Below, piece after piece: positions 7,039 through 14,036 of a stretch of DNA of 19,749 nt; position 1 is the first letter of the stretch; each line of letters opens with the position of its first letter. Made by a program: the position numbers and the translations under genes. The stretch comes from JBCCYM01 sp039190005 (GTDB lineage Bacteria; Pseudomonadota; Gammaproteobacteria; UBA12402), in the NCBI GenBank assembly GCA_039190005.1, contig JBCCYM010000032.1, positions 1-19,749 on the forward strand. Direction: 5' to 3'. The notes beneath the pieces are model-generated. The model ran no database searches and was not told the origin of the DNA. It saw nothing but the letters and a program-made list of their open reading frames with translations.

Positions 7039-7875
7039 ATGAAAATAATTAAAAATATCATCGCCTCACTCTCGCGCAGCTATGTTTTTACTGTTCGCAG
7101 CGTGGCCTTTTTATATCAGCATAAAAAATTATTACTATTACCTGTTTTTTGTTATCTTTCATGGATTATACTGTATTTTATATTGAGCGTAGTTGTGAGG
7201 CATTACGCCAATAAAGTATCCATAGGCGCGGCGCTGGCTGGCGGTATTTTAATCGGCTATTTTTTATTGTGTTTTGTATTCATTTTTTTTAACGCGGTGG
7301 TCATTAGCTGTACTTTATCACAATTGCAAAACAAAAAGACTTCAATCACTGGTGGGATAGTCACCGCGCTTAAACGACTAGGCAAACTATTGGGTTGGGG
7401 CTTGCTTAATACCACTTTCGGTCTGATTATGTATCTACTTGATTTTTTTGATGACACTATTTCGCCAAAAATTCTCGATGTGCCTTGGTCTCTATATAGC
7501 AATTTTGCCATTCCCATGATTATCTGTGAAAATATCGGCCCAATTGACGCCTTGTGTCATTGTCGCAAATTATTTGGTCATAAATGGCATCATGTCAGCA
7601 GTATTAATCTTATCTACATTATCATTATTCTCGCGCCCTTATATTTTCTTGTTTATATGTTGAACTATAATTCAACCTTATCTGTCATTTTAGCGAATGT
7701 GGCCTTATTATTACTGCTATTATTTACGCTAGCTATTATTGTGATTTATCCAACCCTATTAAACATTATCCGCAGCGCCCTTTATTTGCATCTAGCCAAG
7801 AAAGAAACCATTAGCAATTTTGACGACGCCTTACTCAATCGCGCTTTGATCGCGAATGACCAAGATCAACACTAA
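7039..7875 (+). CDS. polytopic inner-membrane protein, DUF6159-like
   Basis: This 278-residue protein is almost wholly hydrophobic, with about six membrane segments (for example around residues 31-52, 62-84, 115-130, 195-215 and 220-245). The lysine-rich N-terminus, the FFNAVVISCTLSQLQ segment after the second helix, LGWGLLNTTFGL and the stretch IGPIDALCHCRKLFGHKW resemble DUF6159-type membrane proteins, where a GVGPVDAL-like motif recurs; this is recognition from memory. No biochemical function is known to me. It ends 2 nt before lpxH, so the two are co-transcribed, and a role in envelope or lipid A assembly is a fair guess only. The frame is open upstream to 6919, but ATG 7039 is the sensible start: it gives the expected basic N-terminus and lies just after a candidate promoter. 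No ribosome site is seen. Confidence 0.75.
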   Translation: MKIIKNIIASLSRSYVFTVRSVAFLYQHKKLLLLPVFCYLSWIILYFILSVVVRHYANKVSIGAALAGGILIGYFLLCFVFIFFNAVVISCTLSQLQNKKTSITGGIVTALKRLGKLLGWGLLNTTFGLIMYLLDFFDDTISPKILDVPWSLYSNFAIPMIICENIGPIDALCHCRKLFGHKWHHVSSINLIYIIIILAPLYFLVYMLNYNSTLSVILANVALLLLLLFTLAIIVIYPTLLNIIRSALYLHLAKKETISNFDDALLNRALIANDQDQH

Positions 7876-7877
7876 CC

Positions 7878-8600
7878 ATGCCACACACACTTTTTATTTC
7901 TGACCTGCATCTCGATGCCACTCAAGCTGACATGGCTGAAAAATTTATCAATTTTTTAGCGCGAGACGCGATGAAAGCCGATGCCTTATATATACTAGGC
8001 GACTTATTTGAAACCTGGATTGGTGATGATGATGACAATACATTCAACCGTGGCATTATCAAGGCATTGCGCATGGCATCGGCGGAAATACCGATTTATG
8101 TCATGCACGGCAATCGTGATTTTCTACTGGGTGAGCGCTTTGCTAACGCGTCGGGTTGCAAGCTCATTGATGATCCGCACTGTATTGATCTTTATGGCAG
8201 AAAAACAATAGTAACGCATGGGGATTTATTATGTTTAGACGATGTCAAATACCAAGCGTTCCGTCGCCGGTCACGTTCTAAACTGAGTAAAACACTATTT
8301 TTAAGTCTGCCAGTAAAAATAAGACAACATATTGCCAACAAAGTCCGCAAGGGCAGCAAAAAACATATAGCAAACGTTACGGCGGCAACCATGAATGTCA
8401 CACCTGGCGAAGATTTGAAGATAATGCATAAATATCAAGCTACCCTATTGATTCATGGTCACACACATCAGCCGGCAATCCATCAACTTGATAATGATTA
8501 TGTTCGCGTCACCTTAGCGGCCTGGCATACACAAGGCAATGCTTTAGTATATGCCTGTGATCAAAATAAACATGTCACTTACGAATTAATTTATTTTTGA
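7878..8600 (+). CDS. lpxH: UDP-2,3-diacylglucosamine diphosphatase
   Basis: This 240-residue enzyme matches E. coli LpxH in length and collinearity. It hydrolyses UDP-2,3-diacylglucosamine to lipid X at the inner face of the inner membrane, the fourth step of lipid A synthesis. The calcineurin-like metal ligands are all visible at the usual positions: D9 and H11 (SDLHLD), D42 (ILGDLFE), N79 (HGNRD), H114 (THGD), H195 and H197 (HGHTH). The ATG is 2 nt after the stop of the upstream membrane protein, so translation is likely coupled. The organism therefore makes lipid A by the LpxH branch. Confidence 0.97.
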   Translation: MPHTLFISDLHLDATQADMAEKFINFLARDAMKADALYILGDLFETWIGDDDDNTFNRGIIKALRMASAEIPIYVMHGNRDFLLGERFANASGCKLIDDPHCIDLYGRKTIVTHGDLLCLDDVKYQAFRRRSRSKLSKTLFLSLPVKIRQHIANKVRKGSKKHIANVTAATMNVTPGEDLKIMHKYQATLLIHGHTHQPAIHQLDNDYVRVTLAAWHTQGNALVYACDQNKHVTYELIYF

Positions 8601-8610
8601 CTCCCCTGCC

Positions 8611-8866
8611 CTTCGACCCTTCGACAGGCTCAGGGCAAGCAGGATCAGGGAACAACCCACATATAAGATGGCTGAACTTGTCGAAGCCAAACAATACGCT
8701 CAGAAAACTCATTAGGCCCTTTCCGACCTTTCGACACGATCAGGGCAAGCAGGATCAAGGAACAACCCACATATAAGATGGCTGAGCTTGTCGAAGCCAA
8801 ACAATGCACTCAGAAAACTCATTAGGCCCTTTCCGACTCTTCGACAGGCTCAGGGACCACCTGCGC
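8611..8866. repeat. tandem array of family B repeats (exact 110-bp period)
   Basis: The 309-nt gap between the convergent lpxH and coaX genes is repeat DNA. Unit 1 is 8621-8730, unit 2 is 8731-8840, and a third is truncated after 8841-8859. The two full units have equal length and differ at roughly 8 positions. Each holds an imperfect inverted repeat (TCGACAGGCTCAGG near the start, CTGAACTTGTCGAAG or CTGAGCTTGTCGAAG in the middle). A third full-length relative is at 11581-11697. After the truncated unit, CACCTGCGCAGGCATGACAAG (8858-8878) looks like a decayed family A piece. No gene or T-rich terminator is seen. Confidence 0.9.
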
Positions 8867-8909
8867 AGGCATGACAAGAGACGAAAACACGAACACATAA
8901 ATATTAATT

Positions 8910-9674
8910 TTATGTGTTATTCATCTGCAACGCCAAATAAGTACCATGCAAAACTAAATCAGGGATAATCACATCAAAAACATCGGCTTGTTCAAACAAA
9001 TTAACAAAACCACCTGTGCCAATTACTAAAGCCGGACTACCTTGGAAAGCTTCCTCGATAATATTCTTATTGATTTCCCGCATAGCACCCAATTGCCCAT
9101 AGTATAAACCGGATTGAATACATGGCTCACTGGATCGTCCCACACACTGTTTAGGTTTAACAATATGCACTGCCGGCAGATTAGCGGTATTCTGTTGCAA
9201 GCCTTTCATCGATGTGTTAATACCATTTTGTATCACCGCGCCGAGAAATTCTTTATCACTGTTCACCACACTGTAAGTTGTGGCGGTGCCAAAATCGATA
9301 ACAATAATATTCCTATCGGGAAACTGCTTAATCGCGGCAATAGAACCCGCTATTAAATCAGCACCAACTTGATTGGCACGGATTTTTAAACCGGTTTTTA
9401 CACCCGTCTGTAAGAAAAATGGTTTTATATTAAAATATTTAATACAAGCCGAAGCCAATGAATGATCCAAACTCGGTACCACTGAACTAATACTGATATG
9501 TTTAATTTTTAATGGATCAATAGTATTTTCACGTAATACCATACGCAGAAAAACACCTAATTGATCTGAAGTGCTTGCCTGCCTGGTATCATGACGAAAA
9601 CGAAATATAAGTTTGTCTTCAACGAAGACGCCAGCAAAAATATGTGAATTTCCTACATCAATACAAAGTATCAT
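8910..9674 (-). CDS. coaX: type III pantothenate kinase
   Basis: This 254-residue protein belongs to the ASKHA-fold kinases that phosphorylate pantothenate, the first step of coenzyme A synthesis. Phosphate-binding motifs are DVGNS (6-10) and DFGTATT (127-133); GADL (104-107) holds the catalytic-base aspartate D106; TGGF is at 220-223. Family members usually have Arg after this Asp (GxDR) and a GGxIxPG loop; here they are Leu107 and GAVIQNG (145-151), so the pantothenate pocket is altered. Of two adjacent ATGs (9677, 9674) the second is preferred: it gives the family start MILCIDVGNSH and sits 5 nt after GAGAGG. It follows the MFS gene by about 12 nt in one operon. Confidence 0.92.
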   Translation of the reverse strand: MILCIDVGNSHIFAGVFVEDKLIFRFRHDTRQASTSDQLGVFLRMVLRENTIDPLKIKHISISSVVPSLDHSLASACIKYFNIKPFFLQTGVKTGLKIRANQVGADLIAGSIAAIKQFPDRNIIVIDFGTATTYSVVNSDKEFLGAVIQNGINTSMKGLQQNTANLPAVHIVKPKQCVGRSSEPCIQSGLYYGQLGAMREINKNIIEEAFQGSPALVIGTGGFVNLFEQADVFDVIIPDLVLHGTYLALQMNNT

Positions 9675-9686
9675 CATTACCTCTCA

Positions 9687-10940
9687 TTATTTTTCTAAAG
9701 AATTTTTTCGATTAAACATCACTATCACAAAAATGATAAAACCAATACAGCAAAATACAACTGATGCCTGAAAAGGCAGTTTTACATTTTTATAATTCAA
9801 ATAACCGGATAAAATGCCTGAAATAGCAAAAGCAAAACATAAAATCGCGTAACTGACACCCATTATAAAGCCTTGCGCTTGCTGCAAAAAAGCGTTTGAA
9901 GCCGCCGCTTTTAACGCCGGATAACAGGTCGCGACCGCTAAGGCGATTAATATGCCAGCCAACCACTGTCCTGTGTGTCCAGCAAAAAAATAAGCGGCTA
10001 AATACGCTACAATATTAATCAATAAGCCCAATAGAATGATTTTATGCAAGGTCATAAATTTCAAACTTATCCGTAAAATCACTAACAAGCCTATAGACAT
10101 CACTAACATCACGCCATTAAGAAAAAAGCCCAGCATAGCATTACTGTAATGCAATTGTTTAGTCAAAAATAATGGAATGGATTGCACATATAAATTCCAG
10201 GCCAATTCAAAAAAGAAAAATGATAATAAGACGAAAATGACATAATGATTTTTCAGCAACTGTTTCATGCCATAGGCAAAATGATAATTGTTTTCTTGCT
10301 TTAAACGATGAACCGAGGTCTCTTTAAGAAAATAAAACATCATCATAATACAAATAAATGATAAGACCGCGCCGGCATAAAATGGCAAAGCGTTATTAAA
10401 CCAACTGATGAGTGTTTTATCAGACAACACACCACCCAATAATGGACCGAATAGCAATCCCAAGGTCATCGCCACGGCAATAAAAGCGATATTAATCGCG
10501 CGTTGTTCACCATGACTGATATCCGCCATAGCCGATTGCGCTACCACTAAACTACCCGAACTGACACCATTCACCAACCTTGCTATCAGCAATAAGATTA
10601 AACTGTTTAGTGAAAAACTAAATGAGTAAATCATAAAACTGACAAAGGCGCCGCAAGCACAATAGATAAGTACTTTTTTGCGGCCAATACGATCCGATAA
10701 ATAACCGAGTAAAGGCGCGGCAAAAATTAAACAAAACCCGGTAATACTCAAGATAACACCATACATCAAATGTTTATTGGCGTCACTCAGATGATGCCCA
10801 AGTATATTCGCGGAAGTATTCACTAAAGGCGCCAATACCGGCAAGACAATCCAGATGCTCATCACATCCAGTATAATAATAAAGAAATAAGGAAGAATCA
10901 GTCTAAACTGATAGTTTGTCGCGTTAGGTGCTTGTCTCAT
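9687..10940 (-). CDS. MFS transporter, 12-helix, TetA-like, co-operonic with coaX
   Basis: This 417-residue integral inner-membrane carrier has about twelve hydrophobic segments. The MFS loop 2-3 motif is GYLSDRIGRKKV (79-90), and helix 1 FIIILDVMSIWIVLPVLAPL resembles the TetA-type opening. The AVAMTLGLLFGPLLGGVLSD stretch is the helix 5 motif of drug/proton antiporters. A GAGGA ribosome site lies 8 nt before the ATG. The substrate cannot be read from sequence. It is the first gene of a two-gene operon with coaX, which makes a pantothenate-related role worth considering, but the fold class also includes drug exporters. A palindrome at 10981-10997 lies in its upstream region. Confidence 0.88.
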   Translation of the reverse strand: MRQAPNATNYQFRLILPYFFIIILDVMSIWIVLPVLAPLVNTSANILGHHLSDANKHLMYGVILSITGFCLIFAAPLLGYLSDRIGRKKVLIYCACGAFVSFMIYSFSFSLNSLILLLIARLVNGVSSGSLVVAQSAMADISHGEQRAINIAFIAVAMTLGLLFGPLLGGVLSDKTLISWFNNALPFYAGAVLSFICIMMMFYFLKETSVHRLKQENNYHFAYGMKQLLKNHYVIFVLLSFFFFELAWNLYVQSIPLFLTKQLHYSNAMLGFFLNGVMLVMSIGLLVILRISLKFMTLHKIILLGLLINIVAYLAAYFFAGHTGQWLAGILIALAVATCYPALKAAASNAFLQQAQGFIMGVSYAILCFAFAISGILSGYLNYKNVKLPFQASVVFCCIGFIIFVIVMFNRKNSLEK

Positions 10941-10980
10941 TGATCAAGTCCTCGTCTTAAATGGTTTAACAGAAATTGAC

Positions 10981-10997
10981 AATTGCTAGTCGCAATT
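10981..10997. promoter_or_regulatory. palindrome AATTGC-5-GCAATT, possible operator
   Basis: AATTGC (10981-10986) and GCAATT (10992-10997) form a perfect 6-bp inverted repeat around a 5-nt centre, 41 nt upstream of the MFS ATG. Its size and place suit a dimeric regulator, but no regulator gene is nearby and I could not place a convincing promoter. Confidence 0.3.
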
Positions 10998-11114
10998 ATT
11001 GATTCTAAATCTAAAAAATATTGGTTTCGTAAAAGATCACCATATGTTTTTAATTTAGAATACGGTGGGAATGATATAGTAAATAATGAGGAAAGTCAAA
11101 ATCATTTCCGGTCA

Positions 11115-11171
11115 CCTCGTCATTCCCGCGCAGGTGGTTCCTGAGCTCGTCGAAGGGCGGGAATGACGAGG
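11115..11171. repeat. family A palindrome carrying a family B fragment in its loop
   Basis: CCTCGTCATTCCCGC (11115-11129) and GCGGGAATGACGAGG (11157-11171) form a perfect 15-bp inverted repeat. The 27-nt loop contains TTCCTGAGCTCGTCGAAGG (11138-11156), which resembles the inverted-repeat half of family B. It lies between the stop of the 92-residue gene and the MFS gene upstream region; in the minus-strand transcript the hairpin would follow that stop by 23 nt. The rest of the gap 10941-11194 shows nothing recognisable apart from the 10981 palindrome. Confidence 0.88.
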
Positions 11172-11194
11172 AAAAAGCGAGAACGACGGACAGA

Positions 11195-11473
11195 TTACAT
11201 CCACTTCTGCAAAATGGCGATAATTTTTTCCGCTTGATCTTTACTAGAGATATTAAACTTTGATTTTTGCTGATATTGACCATTGCGTTTTTGATAACGC
11301 CGTATTGAAAACTTGACTGGACCATAGTCATTCGAATTACGATCTAAATCCTGGTATTTATACATCACTGTCGCCCACGCGCCTTTGGTCAGTATTTCTT
11401 TTTCCAGTTGTTTGACCGTAGTCACACCACTTTCAACATATTCAATTGTTAAATCATTTACATTTTCAGCCAT
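11195..11473 (-). CDS. conserved-looking 92-residue hypothetical protein
   Basis: This small soluble protein has no membrane segment or signal peptide. It divides into an acidic N-terminus (MAENVNDLTIEYVESGVTTV), a central strand-like segment KGAWATVMYKYQDLD (30-44), a basic segment VKFSIRRYQKRNGQYQQKSK (53-72) and a C-terminal helix (SSKDQAEKIIAILQKWM). I do not recognise a characterised family. The strand-rich basic middle followed by an amphipathic helix is weakly reminiscent of PC4-like single-strand nucleic-acid binders, which is speculation. It is likely a real gene: AAAGGTG lies 5 nt before the ATG and a good promoter (11504-11531) is upstream. It is monocistronic, between two repeat clusters. 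Confidence 0.8.
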   Translation of the reverse strand: MAENVNDLTIEYVESGVTTVKQLEKEILTKGAWATVMYKYQDLDRNSNDYGPVKFSIRRYQKRNGQYQQKSKFNISSKDQAEKIIAILQKWM

Positions 11474-11503
11474 TTTTCACCTTTATTTATAAATTTTTTG
11501 GTA

Positions 11504-11531
11504 ATTCTACCATGATCAGCTTACGATTCAA
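11504..11531 (-). promoter_or_regulatory. candidate sigma70 promoter of the 92-residue protein gene
   Basis: On the minus strand TTGAAT (11526-11531) and TAGAAT (11504-11509) are 16 nt apart, giving a leader of roughly 24 nt that includes the AAAGGTG ribosome site. It lies just clear of the family B repeat that starts near 11546. Confidence 0.55.
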
Positions 11532-11545
11532 CTTAAAAATCACAG

Positions 11546-11730
11546 CCCTTCGACCCTTTGATACTTCGACCCTTCGACCCTTCGACAAGCTCAGGGCAAG
11601 CAAGCTCAGGGCAAGCAGGCTCAGAAAACAACCCACATAGAAGATGGCTGAGCTTGTCGAAGCCAAACAACACACTCAGAAAACTCATTATACCCTTCGA
11701 CAGGCTCAGGGCAAGCAGGCTCAGGGACCA
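11546..11730. repeat. family B repeat copy with expanded TTCGACCC and GGCTCAGGGCAAGC motifs
   Basis: A full family B unit occupies about 11581-11697, with a perfect 15-bp inverted repeat CTTCGACAAGCTCAG (11580-11594) and CTGAGCTTGTCGAAG (11648-11662). Small internal duplications flank it: CCCTTCGA repeated several times at 11546-11583 and GGCAAGC(A)AGCTCAG-type units at 11594-11624 and 11701-11727. Part of the core, including AAACTCATTA (11681-11690), matches the array at 8621-8840. The right end overlaps the 3' end of the Bcr-type MFS gene. Confidence 0.88.
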
Positions 11731-12950
11731 TCTTGGTTTTTAGATTCAACTGAATGCTCAGATTGCAATCTAAAATCAAGATAAGGACGACAAATTATGA
11801 AAACAATCAGACCTGACACACTAAAAACAATTGCCGGCAAGGCCAAAGGCAGTGTTGAAGAAACCGAACCGTAAATCAAAAACGCGCCTAATATCGCCGA
11901 AAACGAAAATTGGCAAGATGTCAGCAAGGCGGCGGCAGCCCCCGCGCGTCTGGGGAAAGGCGCCATCGCGCCGCCATTTCCCGCGCCCATACAAAGTGTG
12001 CCACCGGTGCCAATTAACAACATCGGCCAAACAAAGTTATCAATCGTCAATCCTACAATAAAATACCAAGCCGCCATGATGATACCGCCTATTAATGTCA
12101 CAAATAATCCCAAAAGAACCGTACGATAAATACCTATTTTATCGACAATATAACCGGACAACATACTGCCCATGAAAAAAGAAATGCCCATAAAACAGAA
12201 ATAAAATCCATAATCAATCTCAGGGATATGCAGTAATCGGATAATAATATAAGGTGAAATTGAGCAAAATAAATACAAATAGGATAAACCCATTGTGGTA
12301 GAGATGGTATACATTAAAAAAACAGGATGCTTAACTATCTGCCCATATTCTAACAGAAAAGTAAGTTTCATTTGATGACGTCGCGATTTCATTAGTGTCT
12401 CTGGCAAACCTAGCCCAAGTGTTATAAACGCGGCCAAGGCAAGAATAAGTAAAAATAAAAAAGTTGAAGGCCAGCCTAAACTCACATCAAGGTAACTACC
12501 AATAAATGGTGCCAACATTGGCGAGAAAGCCATAATGCCGCCCAAAAAACTATAGGCTTTGGCACTTTGTTCACCATCAAAAATATCACGAACAATCGCC
12601 CTGGAAAGGATTAACATACCGCCACTGCCCAATGCCTGTATAATACGATAAGTAACCAATTCATAAATTGAATGGGCGAAAGAACATAATAGCGTGCCGG
12701 CAGAAAATATACTGATCATTAAAAGGCCAAGACCTTTACGACCACAATGATCAGATAATGGACCAAAAAATAACTGCACCACACCAACTGTTAGCATAAA
12801 AACCGTCAGCGTTAACTGCATATTACCCGCGGATACTCTAAAAATATGCGCGATTTGTGGCAATGCCGGTACATAAATATCCATCGCGAATGGCACACCC
12901 AATGCCATAGGCGTTAATAGCAAAACCACTTGTAATATTGATTTTTTCAC
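11721..12950 (-). CDS. Bcr/CflA-type MFS drug-efflux transporter
   Basis: This carrier of about 409 residues has some twelve hydrophobic segments. The helix 1 sequence MDIYVPALPQIAHIFRVS and the loop motif FGPLSDHCGRKG mark the Bcr/CflA branch of the drug/proton antiporters; QALGSGGMLILSRAIVRD is the motif B region with its arginine. Members export drugs or small metabolites; the substrate here is unknown. The longest frame begins at a TTG (12956), but GTG at 12950, giving MKKSILQVVLLL, is better spaced from a GGGG site at 12958-12961. The last codons (Gly-Pro-stop) are written in family B repeat sequence, so the native C-terminus may have been replaced. It is divergent from pfkA. Confidence 0.88.
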   Translation of the reverse strand: MKKSILQVVLLLTPMALGVPFAMDIYVPALPQIAHIFRVSAGNMQLTLTVFMLTVGVVQLFFGPLSDHCGRKGLGLLMISIFSAGTLLCSFAHSIYELVTYRIIQALGSGGMLILSRAIVRDIFDGEQSAKAYSFLGGIMAFSPMLAPFIGSYLDVSLGWPSTFLFLLILALAAFITLGLGLPETLMKSRRHQMKLTFLLEYGQIVKHPVFLMYTISTTMGLSYLYLFCSISPYIIIRLLHIPEIDYGFYFCFMGISFFMGSMLSGYIVDKIGIYRTVLLGLFVTLIGGIIMAAWYFIVGLTIDNFVWPMLLIGTGGTLCMGAGNGGAMAPFPRRAGAAAALLTSCQFSFSAILGAFLIYGSVSSTLPLALPAIVFSVSGLIVFIICRPYLDFRLQSEHSVESKNQDGP

Positions 12951-13002
12951 AAACAAACCCCAACAATACCCCTATTAATCCTTGAATTTTTATTTAAAGT
13001 TA

Positions 13003-13031
13003 TTTAGACTCCATTGTGGTTATTTTATACT
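13003..13031 (+). promoter_or_regulatory. candidate sigma70 promoter of the pfkA-nagK-nagA operon
   Basis: TTTAGA (13003-13008) and TATACT (13026-13031) are separated by 17 nt, 25 nt upstream of the pfkA ATG. It overlaps a candidate promoter of the divergent MFS gene on the other strand. Confidence 0.5.
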
Positions 13032-13040
13032 AACTGTCAA
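13013..13040 (-). promoter_or_regulatory. candidate promoter of the Bcr-type MFS gene
   Basis: On the minus strand a consensus TTGACA (13035-13040) is followed after 16 nt by CACAAT (13013-13018). The leader would be about 56 nt. The two divergent promoters overlap almost fully, so they could exclude one another. Confidence 0.4.
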
Positions 13041-13056
13041 GAAAATCGGAAATTAA

Positions 13057-14028
13057 ATGAAAAAACTATTAGTACTCACCTCAGGCGGTGACGCGCCAGG
13101 TATGAACGCGGCGTTACGTGCTGTTGTCAGGTCGGGTTATTATTATGATTTTCAGGTTTTTGGCTGCCGTGGTGGTTATGATGGTTTAATTGCCAACGAT
13201 ATTTTTTCCTTAAAAAGCAACGATGTTGCCAATATTATTCAACGTGGCGGCACAGTGCTTCAGACCGGTCGTTGCAAAGCGTTCTGGGATCAAAAAGTAC
13301 GCGCTCAATGCATAGATTTACTTAAAAGAAAAGAAATTTCTTCTTTAGTGGTTATCGGTGGTGATGGTAGTTTCCGTGGCGCGGCATTATTACAGCAGGA
13401 AGGCGGTCCCAATGTGATTGGTATTCCGGCCACAATTGATAATGATATTATCGGCACCGAATATACTATTGGCTTTAATACCGCCGCCAATACCGCCTTG
13501 GACGCCATTGATAAAATCAGAGATACAGCCTCCAGTCATGGTCGTCATTTTCTTATTGAAGTGATGGGAAGACGCTCAGGGTTTTTAGCGGTAGAAGTAG
13601 GTATCGCCGGTGGCGCTGAAATTATTTTGACGCCTGAATTCCCGATTTCAAATGAAAGCATTGTTGAACTGCTTTACAATAATAAACGCAAAAAACTCAG
13701 TAATATTATTATTGTCGCTGAGGCAAGCAGCATCCCGGGTCGCAGTGTCAAAATCGCGCAAGAATTGAAAGCATTATCAGGACTTGAATTTAAAGTCTGT
13801 ATTCTCGGACATACGCAACGCGGTGGTTCACCGCGAGTTACCGATCGAACGATCGCCTCACAAATGGGTGAAATGGCCGTGAGAGCGCTCAATGACAACA
13901 AAACGAATTTAATGGTAGCAATAAGAAACCAGCAACTTACACTGACAGAATTTCCACCTCCTGACAACCCAGGCAGACGATTCACCGATGAGAGCTTGCT
14001 GCATCTAAATCGCATTTTTTGCTCATAG
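13057..14028 (+). CDS. pfkA: ATP-type 6-phosphofructokinase
   Basis: This 323-residue enzyme phosphorylates fructose-6-phosphate to fructose-1,6-bisphosphate in glycolysis. It aligns along its length with E. coli PfkA (320): SGGDAPGMNAALRAVVRS at the ATP site, IGGDGSFRGA (100-109), the catalytic loop PATIDNDI, VMGRRSG and HTQRGGSP at the substrate site. GGDGS rather than GGDDS in the nucleotide loop is the mark of ATP as donor rather than pyrophosphate. GGAAAT lies 5 nt before the ATG. It begins a four-gene operon that links it to amino-sugar use, an uncommon setting for pfkA. Confidence 0.95.
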   Translation: MKKLLVLTSGGDAPGMNAALRAVVRSGYYYDFQVFGCRGGYDGLIANDIFSLKSNDVANIIQRGGTVLQTGRCKAFWDQKVRAQCIDLLKRKEISSLVVIGGDGSFRGAALLQQEGGPNVIGIPATIDNDIIGTEYTIGFNTAANTALDAIDKIRDTASSHGRHFLIEVMGRRSGFLAVEVGIAGGAEIILTPEFPISNESIVELLYNNKRKKLSNIIIVAEASSIPGRSVKIAQELKALSGLEFKVCILGHTQRGGSPRVTDRTIASQMGEMAVRALNDNKTNLMVAIRNQQLTLTEFPPPDNPGRRFTDESLLHLNRIFCS

Positions 14029-14036
14029 GAATAGCA

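Noticed and set aside
8611..8866. CRISPR array
   Set aside because: Unit length of 110 bp with no unique spacers, only two full units and no cas genes; it is a tandem repeat.
11050..11331. 93-codon minus-strand frame overlapping the 92-residue gene
   Set aside because: It is out of frame with a better supported gene and passes through the family A/B composite repeat.
11831..12061. 76-codon plus-strand frame
   Set aside because: It is antisense to the Bcr-type MFS gene and its basic, Pro/Arg-rich product is typical of reverse-strand translation.
13057..14028. Pyrophosphate-dependent phosphofructokinase
   Set aside because: The nucleotide loop reads GGDGS, the ATP-type sequence, not GGDDS, and the length fits bacterial PfkA.
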